A stretch of DNA of 64,000 nucleotides, taken from NCBI RefSeq assembly GCF_900700375.1, contig NC_041723.1:18962956-19026955 (forward strand). Direction: 5' to 3'. Below are positions 36,231 to 48,158 of the stretch, piece after piece. Positions within the stretch are counted from its first letter, which is position 1. Each line of letters starts with the position of its first letter. Under the pieces are notes generated by a model. The model was not told the origin of the DNA. It did no database searches and saw only the letters and a list, made by a program, of their open reading frames with translations. Source of the stretch: Denticeps clupeoides (lineage: Eukaryota; Chordata; Actinopteri; Clupeiformes; Denticipitidae). The position numbers were made by a program, and so were the translations under genes.

Positions 36231-36394
36231 AACTTTGTGTGATTTTTGAACATCTTGAACATGTCATGGGATTTATGACAAAACTAGCATTTTAGCGCTG
36301 GCTGTCTGCCTGCATTATTGATATGGAAATGTCATGCTGTCTCACTTATGTGCAGTTTACTTACTTGCAGTTTTTTTTTCACTGTTTCCCTTAG

Positions 36395-36711
36395 GAATGT
36401 GTGCAGTGAAGAAAACAGATCAGTGGATCAAACAGGGACACAGAAACAAAGACTTTCCCACCCTTTTCCAAAGAATCTCACCTGAAACTGTCTCATAATT
36501 ATTCCAAAAAGAAGGTTTCTGCCAAAACAGACTTTTTTTCCAGATTTTTTCCAGAGGCTAATCCTGAACTGGCAAAATACGTGTCCCTACAACCCAACCC
36601 CCTCCCCCCCATCTGCCCCACCACGGCCTGTCCTTCAACCACTTCTCATTGGATCAACACAGTAAGAGGTCCCACAACATTACAAAGCTGAATCCCTACA
36701 GCAGAGCCAGG
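36395..36711 (+). other. znf319: znf319 coding-exon 5'UTR and splice acceptor
   Basis: A long T-rich tract ending TTTCCCTTAG at 36394 is the best acceptor before the coding frame. The 317 bases that follow would be 5'UTR in the same exon as the entire coding sequence. Confidence 0.6.
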
Positions 36712-38523
36712 ATGACTGAGGCATGGCAGCAGCATGCCGTGGCCCCGCCCCCCGTGGTGCACACAATCCCACCGGGCGCGGAAAATGCCCTGGGCTGCGC
36801 CGTGTATGGCATAGTGCTGCAACCGGACCCTGCCTTGCAGCAGCAGCAGGCACCGCCCCAGCCGGCACCTCACGGCCACGGGCAGCAACACAGCCAGCAG
36901 CACCCAGCACAGGCCCAGCAACCCACCCTGCAAGTAGGGGCGGAGGGCGGACACAAATGTGGCGCGTGCGGCCACGACATCTCCCATTTGGCCAACCCTC
37001 ATGAGCACCAGTGCATGGTGAACCAGGACCGCTCCTTCCAGTGTACGCAGTGCATGAAGATATTTCACCAGGCCACAGACCTCCTGGAGCATCAGTGTGT
37101 GCAGGTGGAGCAGAAGCCATTCGTCTGCGGTGTGTGCAAGATGGGATTCTCATTGCTGACCTCCCTGGCCCAGCATCACAATGCTCACAACAGCAGCAAC
37201 CCCATGAAGTGCTCCATCTGCGAGAAGACGTACCGGCCTGGCTCTGCTGGCAATGCCACGCCCACCTCCTCGGCCACCAACCCCCAGCAGCCGACGGCTG
37301 ACGCAGCGACAGCCAGCGGCAGCGCGGCCGTGGGCACTTCCAGTCAGCCCACCTTCGAGCCCTCTGTGCCCGACCGGCCGTACAAGTGCTCGGTGTGTTC
37401 CAAGGGCTTTCGGCACCTGTCGGAGCTGACGCGGCACGAGCGCGTCCACACGGGCGAGAAGCCATACAAGTGCGACACCTGTGATAAGAGCTTCAGCCAG
37501 TCGTCGCACCTGGTGCACCACCAGCGCACGCACAGCTCGGAGCGGCCCTACAAGTGCGCCGTGTGCGAGAAGAGCTTCAAGCACCGCTCCCACCTGGTGC
37601 GGCACATGTACGCCCACTCAGGAGAGCACCTCTTCAAATGCAACCTGTGCGAGCTGCACTTCAAAGAGTCGTCCGAGCTGCTGCACCACACCTGCCAGCC
37701 ACAGGGGGCGCGCCCCTTCCGCTGCGCCACCTGCGGCAAGGGCTTCAAGCGCCCGTCGGACCTGCGGCAGCACGAGCGGACGCACTCCGAGGAGCGACCC
37801 TTCCACTGCGAGGACTGCCAGATGAGCTTCAAACAGCAGTACGCACTGGTCCGTCACCGGCGCACTCACAAGAGCTCGGCTGACCGGCCCTTCAAATGTA
37901 ACCTCTGCGACAAGGGCTTTCTGCAGCCATCGCATCTGCTCTACCATCAGCACGTGCACGGCATGGACAACCTGTTCAAGTGTGCGTCGTGTGGCAAGGG
38001 CTTCTGCCAGTCCGGCGAGCTTCTGCGGCACAAGTGTGGCGAGTCGTCCAGTTCCAGCAACCCGGACAAGCCATACAAGTGCGACGTCTGCGGCAAAGGT
38101 TACAAGAAAGCGGCGACACTCCAACGCCACCAAAACTCCCACTGTTCCGAGAAGCCTCTCAAGTGCTCGCTGTGTGACCGGCGCTTCCTGTCCTCGTCAG
38201 AGTTCGTACAGCACCGCTGTGACCCGTCCCGCGAGAAGCCGCTCAAATGCCCCGACTGCGAAAAACGCTTCAAGTACTCGTCAGACCTCCAGCGCCATCG
38301 CCGGGTCCACACCGGGGAGAAGCCGTTCAAGTGCTCGAGCTGCGACAAGGGCTTCAAGCAGCGCGAGCATCTGGCCAAGCACCAGAGTGTACACGCCCGC
38401 GAGGCGCAGTTCAAGTGTGTGTGGTGCGGCGAGCGCTTCGCAGACCTCAGCACCCTACAGGAGCACACGGTGCAGCACACCGCCGAGGGAGGGGGCTACC
38501 CTGTGGCCCCCTTAATACAGTAA
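36712..38523 (+). CDS. znf319: C2H2 zinc finger protein 319, single coding exon
   Basis: Likely nuclear DNA-binding protein of unknown targets; 603 residues (human 582). The ATG at 36712 gives MTEAWQQHAV..., matching the human start; the longer frame begins only with TTG. A Pro/Gln/His-rich head holds the family-typical ENALGCAVYGIVLQPDP. Then come about 16 C2H2-type fingers, beginning with an atypical HKCGACGHDISH unit and including several with a final Cys instead of His (DLLEHQC, ELLHHTC, ELLRHKC, EFVQHRC), plus a half finger MKCSICEKTY followed by an Ala/Ser/Thr linker. HTGEKPYKC-type linkers occur. The last unit ends TLQEHTVQH before a short tail. No KRAB, BTB or SCAN domain is present. 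Third positions are very GC-rich, which creates long open frames on the opposite strand. It shares its promoter region with usb1. Confidence 0.96.
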   Translation: MTEAWQQHAVAPPPVVHTIPPGAENALGCAVYGIVLQPDPALQQQQAPPQPAPHGHGQQHSQQHPAQAQQPTLQVGAEGGHKCGACGHDISHLANPHEHQCMVNQDRSFQCTQCMKIFHQATDLLEHQCVQVEQKPFVCGVCKMGFSLLTSLAQHHNAHNSSNPMKCSICEKTYRPGSAGNATPTSSATNPQQPTADAATASGSAAVGTSSQPTFEPSVPDRPYKCSVCSKGFRHLSELTRHERVHTGEKPYKCDTCDKSFSQSSHLVHHQRTHSSERPYKCAVCEKSFKHRSHLVRHMYAHSGEHLFKCNLCELHFKESSELLHHTCQPQGARPFRCATCGKGFKRPSDLRQHERTHSEERPFHCEDCQMSFKQQYALVRHRRTHKSSADRPFKCNLCDKGFLQPSHLLYHQHVHGMDNLFKCASCGKGFCQSGELLRHKCGESSSSSNPDKPYKCDVCGKGYKKAATLQRHQNSHCSEKPLKCSLCDRRFLSSSEFVQHRCDPSREKPLKCPDCEKRFKYSSDLQRHRRVHTGEKPFKCSSCDKGFKQREHLAKHQSVHAREAQFKCVWCGERFADLSTLQEHTVQHTAEGGGYPVAPLIQ

Positions 38524-38697
38524 ACCTGCTCTGCGGAACGATGGCCTCCTGCTGTCCCCATGGTCCAGTTTAAACCGAACTCTCTGCCAGCACCCTCTAC
38601 AGACAAACGTTTCACCTCAACAGACATTGTGCCCCTTCATGTCACTAATTAGGTAGTTCTAGGGGATTTTTCTCAGTAGTAAAACCATAAAGTGTTT

Positions 38698-38698
<1 letters not shown>

Positions 38699-38728
<30 letters not shown>
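38699..38728 (+). repeat. (TG)n microsatellite in the znf319 3'UTR
   Basis: About 15 TG units, 180 bases past the stop. Confidence 0.95.
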
Positions 38729-40500
38729 ATATAAGAGGTATAAATGGAAAGTTGACACTGTCCATCAGCTTAGGTGAAGAGAAAAGATAAAGGGAAGTGT
38801 CTTGTTTGGTGTGTTTTTTCAGTTTCAGTAAAGAACAGGAAATGAATGATTTGTTGCCCTGTCAACACTTCTCCACATCTTCTACACCCCCTGTGCTCTG
38901 ATAGCAGTGGTTCTCCGATGAACTTGAAATGTGGTTTAATCTGCTGCTCATGTGGGTGGTCTTATCATCTGCTGTTGCCATGCTGGTTGTTCTTCAGGGT
39001 GTCACAGTGCTGCCCCAAAATGTGCCTCTCCTTCAAGTTAACACAACCCTTACTCCCTCAAAGACCTCATTGTTGTTGAGAAAGTCCTGGGTCAGTGCTG
39101 GTCATCTCTGCGTTTGGTCTGTACAGTTTGTTAACTTCTCTTTGCAGGGCCCGTTTCCACGTTTTGCAGTTTTGTGAACTGCAGTTGACCTGTGGTTAGC
39201 GTTTTAAAAAATAAATAAATATATGTATACTAAGGTGGGGTTGAGCAAATGTTGTGGTGTGTGTATATGCTCATTGTGGTGTGTTCCCCCAAAACTGAAG
39301 GAAAAGTACCGCTGTACTGTATCAGAGCTCAGAGGGGCCAAGGATGTTAACCAGCTTTAGCAAACCAGCCTTCTAGGCCTCTGCATTTCACTGATATACA
39401 TATATGTATAGAAATTGTATTTAAAATATATATTTCACTCATTTTATCACAGAGACATCTATCAGTCTTGATAAAACCCTGAAAAGCTTCCTCTATTACT
39501 GTATGTACATAGATAGTATGTATACAAATGTTGACTGGTTCTGTTATAGATAAACATTTGCATTGTCTTTCTAAAACTGTTACTTTTTATCACATGAATT
39601 TTTGATTCATATTGTTTCTATTTCACTCTTGCTTAAAAATAATACTTTTAACTGTAATGTGTGCTTTGATGTTGAGATTAAGCCCCTATGTTTGTGGAGA
39701 GGAGGAAAACAAGTGGTTCTTTTGGTTCAGTCTGCAGTCGCCCTTCCTGCAAAAAGAAAGTATACATTCACCTGAATGTCTGACTGCATTCCAGCCGTTT
39801 TACCAGCCCAGACCGGGTTTTTATGTCCCTTGTAATTAGTCAACAGGCCTGTTCTGTGTCTGAATTTACTGTAGTCACCTTGCTTTAATGGAAGTGGATA
39901 AAGCTGGTAGGCACCTACAGTTGGTGTAGAATTTCATTAAGGTTGTGCTCCACTGGTTGGCTGTGCAGTATTATTCCAGCTCCTGCTGTTCTGTTGACAC
40001 CCCAGGGAAACTGTTTTTCTTGATCAGATCATATACTTTTTATATCTGTGGGGAGGGTGGACCCGATTTATTCTCCAGGTTGAATCAAATGGAATTCAGA
40101 TTCAGTGTTTATGTCTCCCTGTCATGTTTTTATGTTCCCAAGTTCACATTGTATGCTCATTTTTACCAATATGGTTTAAAATATATAAATATCTATATTC
40201 TTGGTTGGAGTTGTCAAGTGAGGGTGATTTGGAGTGTCGCTGGGAACGTGGATCACGTGCCCAGTGGCCTGCCTGGTGCGTCTCCACCATGTGCATGCCT
40301 GCTGTGTTAGTCCTGTAGTCTGCCCCACGTACCTGTGCCCTTTGGGGGCATTTAGTCACATTTAGATTCTTCCCTCCCCCCTCTCTTTTTTATAATTTTA
40401 TTCAATCTGTAGATTGTGGATGAACTAGTTCAAATGTGGCGATGGATGTGTACATTCATGATAAAATAACTATGTAGCATTTAATATACACAGCACTAAC

Positions 40501-40507
40501 AAATAAA
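40501..40507 (+). terminator. znf319: Distal poly(A) signal of znf319
   Basis: AATAAA followed by a T-rich stretch, about 2 kb past the stop. With unbroken non-repetitive sequence before it, a long 3'UTR (38524 to about 40530) is likely. Another AATAAA set near 39210 could be a proximal site. Confidence 0.5.
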
Positions 40508-40530
40508 CTTTTTTTTTCATTTATTGTGTT

Positions 40531-41490
40531 TTTCTTTATTTTAAGAAGTTAATTTAATTTAGTTAAATGACTGGATCATTACAACTGGGTCTCCTCTTCA
40601 GCACTGGGATATAATCATGGTATGTGGTGAAACAAATTGTAGATAACTGGGCAGAGCATAATTAGTGGTAGGGATTAGATGTCTTTCCAGCAGCTTCACA
40701 TAGCAGCTTCCAGGCTTTGGTGTTTGACTTCAGCACCATCTGCAAATCAAAAGAAATCATTACGGATAATAGAAGGTTATAACTTATACAAACTGAGTAG
40801 GAATGAGAGTCATGATTACAACAAATGCGGCAAAATTTACGGCAAAGTGGTAAGAAAGTGGACTCGAAACCAAATCTTGAACTGCCAAGATGCCACTTTT
40901 GTGTTCAGAATTTTTTTTTGCAGAATTTGTTTTCAGAATTTTTTTCCATGACTATAAAAGCTAGAAAGCATTTCCATCAGTGGGTCTCACTAAGCAGCTC
41001 ATAGCACCAGCAGAGGGAGCAGAACAGACCGCATTCACCAGAGACAGCTCAGATTCACTTTTAAATTATTATTTTTTTTTTATCTGGCGCACCATCTCCA
41101 TCCCCAGCCAATTGACAACCTAACTGCGTTTGGCTAAGTTATGTTAATCAATAATACCTGTAGCTAATTGGTAAAAATTAGAGAAAACAGGATGATTTTC
41201 AGGTAAATTGTTGTTATCTGGTCCAAAATTTAATTGAATCATGCTTTCAGGTCATAGTTGTAAATTAAGCTTGTAATTGCACATGGTTTCAGCACCTTCA
41301 TTGGATACACAGGAAAGAATATTTAGTTATTTTTAGTTTTTCTATGGCATGCTCCCTCTTATATCAGAACACTAAATTAATATATATCACAATGTAAACC
41401 CCAAAACATTAACATTAAAAAATATATAATATTATGTGACTTTACATTCTGTACGTTTTTCAAACTCCTTTATCATCTGATTACTGAGCA
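40531..41490. other. Convergent intergenic spacer
   Basis: Between the znf319 and ccdc113 3' ends. It contains a very degenerate SINE-A-like trace near 40840-40905 and T-rich tracts, nothing else that I can name. Confidence 0.4.
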
Positions 41491-41644
41491 AGAAGTCCCT
41501 CATTCATGCCTTTAATCTCACTCCGGAGAAAGTAGAATGTTGTGGGAGCCACATACCACCCCTTGACATAATCCAACTCGCACCCACTGTTACACAGCTG
41601 ATTTATGAGGACCAGCCTGACACAAAAAAACAGTGCATGCCTAG

Positions 41645-44600
41645 TCATCCGGATTTCCTCACCTCTGCTGTCTGTACCTTGTGCTCCCAGACTCTAATGG
41701 CCTTTTCCAGTTGGCTGCGGGAGTCCGTGGCTGACATATAATCGGCAACATCCGGTGCACTGTAGTCTGCCAGTCGCTGCCGCAGATTTCTGTTCAGAGC
41801 CTCAGCTTCCACTTGCTGCTGCTGGCAGCACAGAGGTCACTGGTCTTAATTCAGTCAAACGGAATTAAAAAGTGTTAAATGACCTCTGACCTCTTCCACC
41901 TGCACCATTTCATCAGTCTTCAAGAGCATTTTCCGCCGTGCAGAGATGTCAGTGCTCAGCTGTACGGACTCACTTGTCACGTCTTGCAGCTTCTTCTGCA
42001 AAAAGCGTTTTGTTAAACATGTACACTTTTTTCATATAACCAACACAACCTGTGACACAGGAGATCCAACCTTGTATGTGTTGAGGATCTGCTGGGAGTT
42101 TCCTGCCTGCACTTTGAGGTAGAGGAGTTCCTGGTTGTGGCAGTCAATGCTCTCCAGATAATATCTGTTCCCTATTTGGAGCTGCTGGAAGTCCATCTCC
42201 TGGAGATCCTCACTCACCTCCTCTTTCTGCCGAAGCTGAAGCTGCAGCTTCTTCCTCTGCATGCACAGAGATGCATTTTTCTGTAGCAGCTTCTCCACCT
42301 GAGATTTCTAGAGATGAGTAGAGTTGATGAGAATTACAGGGTACAGAGTAGGTTGCAACTCAATTTAATGAGGAAAAAGTGAACCATTATATTTTCTTGG
42401 TCCCACCCCTTCGTATGAAAAGTAATTGGGTGTAGTAAGTAAAGTAAAAGGGTGGTAGTAGCCTAGTGGGTAACACACTCACACCAGACGACCCACGTTC
42501 AAACCCCACTTACTACCATCGTGTCCCTGAGCAAGAAACTTAACCCTGAGTTTCTCCAGGGGGGGACTGTCCCTGTAACTACTGATTGTAAGTCGCTCTG
42601 GATAAGGGTGTCTGATAAATGCTGTAAATGTAAATGTAATTGTGCCAAGTTTCATGAATATTTACAGGTATCTCAGTGGACTCAAATATTCATGCTGCAT
42701 AGACTTGCAAAAATTCAAATATTAGACATAAAAGGCAGATATTGCAGATTTATTCCCAAATCTATCTGAAAATTGAAGGCAATGATTTTTGCTTATTTAT
42801 ATTTCCATATCAGTGTCATGCTTAACATGCAGGCACCATATAATGGAACTTATTGTGGCAAAGGTGTTTGATTCACTGATGGGACCCTCTAGTGGACCAA
42901 ACATTAAATTGTTCCAGAGATTTTGTGAATATTGGTGCCCGATTGACAAGTCGGCTCTCAATCCAGTTTAGAATGAATTCATTAATTTCATTCAGCATCA
43001 GCAAACAGTGTTTCAGCCCAGAGAGGATCATCGTGAGCTTCTGCAACTGACTCTTGCTTCATTTTCTCAAAGCAAATTGTATTGCTGATGTAAACATTCA
43101 TCCTTCCTTCATGTGGAGAACTCTGATTCAGTGCTAACCATTCAAGAGGAACAGAAACAGAAATGCTAGAGGATTATCATTTGGTAATGTTTGTCACTGT
43201 TGAGCTCCCAATAAATATTATCAATGCACATCCATTTTTGCCGGGTTTATTCTTTTGGCTTTATGACCACATTTTTGGGGTGGGAAGATGACATTTTTTT
43301 ATTTTTTTTGAGTGGCACTCTAGCACAGGGGTTAGCATTTCAGTATCCATTGCTACATCTGCACAGACCTTCAGATTTATCTGATCCTTGATGTAACGCC
43401 TTGCCTTCTCTGCATCTATCTTCAAGCCTTTCCTGTTGTGCAGCACAACAGCCACGTCACGGTTAAAGTCATCTCTCGCTTTCTTCACCTTCATGAGCTG
43501 TATCTCAGCTTCCTTCAGAGCAGCCTGTCACACATAGGTTACTTGTGTCTGTGTCAGTTACATTTTTACATTTATATTTAAAACAATGTAATTAAGGAAA
43601 AATAAGTCATTGTGACTTCTTATATGCATCATATGCAAATATATTAAAATCACTCAAAAGAAAACTGACTTGTAGCTAGAAAAGCAAGTCTACAAAAGCA
43701 ATTTTGGGTTAAATGTGGAAAAGAGATTTGATTTACACACCACAGGTCCCAAAAATGTTGGCACGGGGATAGCTGATGGCTGGAAAAGCAAATAAAGTTT
43801 AAAAAGACTTAATTGATATCATGTCTGTGACATGATTAGCCATAAAAGGGACGTCATAGAGAGGAAGAGTCTCTCAGAAGTAAAGATGGGCAGAGAGTCT
43901 ATGAAAGATTATGTAAAAAGATTGTGGAACAATGTTCCTGAATATCAAATTGAAAAGGCATTGCAAATCTCATTTCCTACAGTGCATAACATCATCAAAA
44001 GAGAAACTGGAGATATATATGGGACAAGGCCAAATACATTTATTAGATACCTGTGGTCTTCAGGTAGTCAGATGAAACTGCATCACTCATCGACATGATT
44101 GGCAATGACATTACAAAATGGACCCAGGAATACTTCCAGAAACCTCTGTCAATAAGCACATCCCACCATATACCATCTGCAGAGACCATATTGCTCTATC
44201 ATGCAATTAGGAAGCCATTTGAAATTGGTCCAGAAGTCATGTCCTGTAAGCCAAGACTGGTTTGAAACAGACTGTCTAAAAGTGGGAAAGACTTGTTGGT
44301 TATCATGGATGCTGTGTACTCTAGGCTTAAGAGGATGGAGACTGAATGTGAAGTTGAGGGAACTTAAAAAATCTTTGCATTAAAGTGAGCGTGACAACTT
44401 CAAAGATAATTACCGATAATGACACTAAAAATGCATGTAAAAACCTTGTTTTTACAGTGTGGTAAGAAGATGAGATGCTACACCATGGTAAAATGTCTGT
44501 GTATTTTCTGTTGGCTTATGTGATTTGAAAGTATTTTAGTGCTCATTTAAATTCAAACGTCCCAACATTTTTGGAATTCAGGCTGTAGTAATAATAAAAA

Positions 44601-45049
44601 TAATTATTAAAACCACTGTGTACCTTATTATTGACCATGTGTTTCTCTGAAAACGCATCCAGCGTTTCCATCTCTTTTTTAACGTTTTCCAGTTCAAACT
44701 GTGCCACATGGCACTTTTGTTCCCAGTTCAGACACCCAGACACATTCTGGACCTCCGACGTCTTCGTCCAGTTCTGGAAGCACACAACAAATCCTTTTTT
44801 TCCATCCCACCAGTCGCATTAACAGTACATATTTTACTGATGTTTAAACGTACTGCGGCGTCCAGAACGTTTTTAAACAGAACGTTTTCCGCCCGCAGCG
44901 CCGCGTTGGACTTTCTGCAACCGGAGAATAAAGTTCAAACCCGAGAAGCGAATAAACACAGAAACACAACAGCATTTACTCCACCTGAACCCATCCATTC
45001 GTCCCGCGATGTCTTCCGCTTTTGGGAGTTTGCCCTCTATGGTTGCCAT
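41645..45049 (-). CDS. ccdc113: CCDC113/CFAP263-like coiled-coil ciliary protein, 7 exons
   Basis: CCDC113 is a coiled-coil ciliary and centriolar-satellite protein. Exons: 44985-45049, 44854-44914, 44624-44773, 43369-43524, 42071-42307, 41891-41995, 41645-41818; 948 nt, 315 residues (human 377), all phases closing. The core aligns well: MQRKKLQLQLRQKEEVSED then MDFQQL and QELLYLK, followed by LRQRLADYSAPDVADY and LEKAIRVWEHKV. Heptad-rich helix fills most of the protein. The acidic head and the Pro/Arg-rich linker of the human N-terminal half are absent. The last exon reads VRKSG-stop, but the same point (41657-41662) is a good GTGAGG donor, so a further exon may replace that tail. Introns hold a SINE-B and a Tc1-like copy. 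An ortholog is favoured by the nearby usb1/znf319. Confidence 0.82.
42450..42638 (+). mobile_element. SINE-B copy, full length
   Basis: In ccdc113 intron 4, opposite to the gene. The CCAGGGGGGGACTGTCCCTG block and the CGCTCTGGATAAGGGTGTCT tail are clear. Confidence 0.92.
43742..44586 (+). mobile_element. Degenerate Tc1/mariner element
   Basis: The ends share an inverted CCAAAAATGTTGG core (left 43749, right near 44565). Inside are traces of a transposase of a common fish type, including YQIEKALQISFPTVHNIIKR (helix-turn-helix region). Stops and gaps throughout; it lies in ccdc113 intron 3. Confidence 0.7.
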
Positions 45050-45205
45050 GGTGGAAAGACGCGCAGTAGGTGGAGTGCGCATGCGTGTCTCCTCGACCTA
45101 TTACATTTCGTTTTTGTTAATTCCTTTGTGGGTGCAAATATTTTATTAATCCTGCGAACTCAATACTACTACGGAGCCAATCTGTGCGCACAGATTATTT
45201 AAACT

Positions 45206-45651
45206 GGGTGGTAGTAGCCTAGTGGGTAACACACTCACCTTTGAACCATAAGTGAACCAAGCAGTGGTGGCCTAGTGGTTAAGGAAGCGGCCCCGTAAGG
45301 TTGCTGGTTCGAATCCTGATCTGCCAAGGTACCACTGAGGTGCCACTGAGTAAAGCACCGTCCCCACACACTGCTCCCCGGGCGCCTGTCATGGCTGCCC
45401 ACTGCTCAGGGTGATGGGTTAAATGCAGAGGACAAATTTCACTGTGTGCACTGTGTGCTGTGCTGCTGTGTATCATGTGTGACAATCACTTCACTTTCAC
45501 TTCACTTTCATAAGACCCAGGTTCGAATCCCACTTACTACCATTGTGTCCCTGAGCAAGACACTTAACCCTCCAAGGGGGGACTGTCCCTGTAACGCCTG
45601 ATTGTAAGTCGCTCTGGATAAGGGTGTCTGCTAAATGCTGTAAATGTAAAT
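45206..45651 (+). mobile_element. SINE-B interrupted by a SINE-A insertion
   Basis: SINE-B head 45206-45252 and remainder 45509-45651 are parts of one element, separated by a SINE-A. The hexamer CATAAG occurs at 45247-45252 and again at 45509-45514, as a target-site duplication would. Confidence 0.88.
45261..45508 (+). mobile_element. SINE-A, full length, nested in SINE-B
   Basis: Complete copy: head GCAGTGGTGGCCTAGTGGTT, box B GGTTCGAATCC, body TCATGGCTGCCCACTGCTCA and tail of TCACTT units. Because it interrupts SINE-B, this copy is the younger of the two. Confidence 0.93.
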
Positions 45652-46540
45652 TCATTCACTATGAATTCATCTGTATAAACTTCAGATACACACAGACACC
45701 ACATGATGGAGGGGTTTTATTTTCATCTTTCTCATGATCTGAACTGGCCCTGATACTCCAATTCAAGATTTCCTTATGTTTCTTTTCCTGTGGTTCCTGA
45801 TTCTGTTTCCACCTGGACATATTGTATAAATGTACCTTGTGTGTCTAATCAGCTGGCTACTATGATCGTTCAAATTAAAAAAAATTATTTGTCACATACA
45901 TAGTCATAAACGGTATGATATGCGGTATGATATGCACGGTATGATATGTTGTATTGAAAATGTTGCAAGTATACAATGAAGACCAATATGCAAATGTTGC
46001 AAACATAACCAAATATTACACTTTTACATCTTTAACATAAAATATGTGTAACAGGTAGGGTTAAGGTTTGCAAATGAGTGAAAGACGATGTATAAGATAA
46101 GATGTGTCTTCTTTCTTGTAATGTATTGTTTTAATATTAAAACGGAGTCGTGGGAATGCGTCCTTCCCTGCACCCCGTGACAATATTGGAATATCATACA
46201 TCATGCAGTTGGGCACATTTTCTGTCCATACCGAAGTATAACAAGGACTACACAGACGTACGTCGTGTTATTAACTTCATCCAGGAACATTTACAAGGTC
46301 CGGGGAATACGTGGATGTTGATGAAGTGCAGAAAAACCTAAATAAAGAGTTAGCCGAGTTGGATTCTAAGCAGTCAGTAAGACTTGTGCACAGAAATTTA
46401 TTTTCACTTCATGGTACAGCAAGCCAATAGTAAAGTTGCTGGCTGGCAATGAATGATTTCTCCAGCAGGTGTCAGTGCTGCAGTAAATCCTATATTGCCT
46501 ATATTGCGGTAACCGAGTCCTAAAGCAGAGTGTATTTTGA

Positions 46541-46792
46541 AGTGAAAGTGAAATGGTTGTTATTGTGAAGCACTGCAGCACAGCACACGGTGCACACAAC
46601 GAAATGTGTCCTCTGCTTTTAACCACTACCCTTAGTGAGCAGTGGGCAGCCATGACAGGCACCCAGGGAGCAGTGTGTGGGGATGGTGCTTTGCTCAGTG
46701 GCCCCTCACTGGCACCTTGGCGGATCGGGATTCGAACTGAAAACCTTCTGTTTACGGGGCCACTTCCTTAACCGCTAGGCCACCACTGCCCC
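46541..46792 (-). mobile_element. SINE-A, full length
   Basis: Minus-strand copy with complete head (GGGGCAGTGGTGGCCTAGCG), box B and tail; little diverged. Confidence 0.92.
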
Positions 46793-47302
46793 TTTTTTCA
46801 TATTCCATATTCCATAGAGGTTAACAAGTCTGCAGTTCAGCGTATTTCAGCTTCCTTTGTTTCCTTGCTGTTTTAGGCTTGTATTAGTGTACTCTTCATC
46901 CCAATAACATGTTTGCATGTATTAGGAAATATTATATGCCAGTCAAGTGAAGTGTTTGATAAAAATGTTGAACGTAATAAAAAGGTAAAGAGGATGAGAG
47001 ACATCAGAATGTGTTTTACAATTTTGGAGACAGAGGCCAAAAATTGAGCTTTCATTTCAGCTATATACATGTTAGACAGTACACAGTGAAACAAAATAAT
47101 GTTTCTCCAGAACCTGGTGCTACATGTAACATTTGAACAACTAGAAAATTTTACATTCTGACATAAAGTACATGTGTGTGACACAGACAAACGTAGCAAC
47201 ATAAAGTGCAAACAGGGGACACAGGCAGTGCAAGAATAGCAGTTAACAAAAAACATGTAGACAACAGTGAGACAGACAGCACTAAACAGGTGAAAGGAAT
47301 AA

Positions 47303-47360
47303 CAACAACAACATTTATTTCTTATATAGCCCAAAATCACATACAGTATGTCTCAATGGG
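47303..47360 (-). repeat. 3' end of an interspersed repeat
   Basis: Minus-strand TATATAAGAAATAAATGTTG matches the end of the repeat at 48428-48645 in opposite orientation. It is probably a LINE or SINE tail of unknown family. Confidence 0.5.
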
Positions 47361-48158
47361 CTTAATAATAAATGTGCAAAGTAAAATAGTGCTAATCTTA
47401 CTGTGCAAAATGGAACGGTGCATTAATAGATAATATTACAGATAAATAATATTACAATATGACAGATATAGTGAGAGTGTGTGTGTCAGTCCAGATAGGT
47501 AAGTACCTGAGAGTTCAGATGTCTCATGGCCTGTGGGACGAAGTGACCTAATTAATAGACTCATGCCACTTATGGCAACAAATTAAATTCAAGGAACACG
47601 GATCTTCCAGGAAATGCTCGTTTAAAGTACTACGCCACACGTTTTTCTGACCTCCATTCTTTCAAATGAAAAATGAAATTAAACATGAAAGAACTATTGC
47701 TGGTAAACTGTATAATAGTCTATTAAATTAAACAGTAGATCATGTCAGTAGCATCTGATGCACTTTATTTGTATTATTTGTATTGCTTGAATGTATTTTT
47801 TGTAAAAATGTCTAGATCATTCTTGTTATTATGTGGTTTAAAGGACAGCAAAAGGATGTCCAGGACTTCTTGTAACTTCTACCCTGAGTGACTCAGGTTA
47901 CTGAAGTGCTGAGTTGAGGTGCTGACAGCATTTCTCAGATTAAATTCATCCTCCCCTCACAGTTGAAAGGCCACCATTCGGCTGTCCATTAATTAAAAAT
48001 GAAGACTCCCAAACAAACCCCAACCTTCTTTACTCTTAAGAACATTTAAAAAGCTTGTGGCTTCTGCAAATTGTGCTCTTCAGTGTTTTCTGTGCTACTA
48101 ACTTACCTTCTCTCTACGGGTTCCCTGCACTACACTGAACCCTGCACTGACACCATCT

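Noticed and set aside
36649-36711. N-terminal extension of znf319
   Set aside because: It would need a TTG start; the ATG at 36712 matches the human N-terminus.
36680-37465. Long open frame (261 codons) on the minus strand opposite znf319
   Set aside because: It is a shadow of the GC-rich zinc-finger frame; it has no splice context or family likeness. Other long frames over 37.0-38.5 kb are the same effect.
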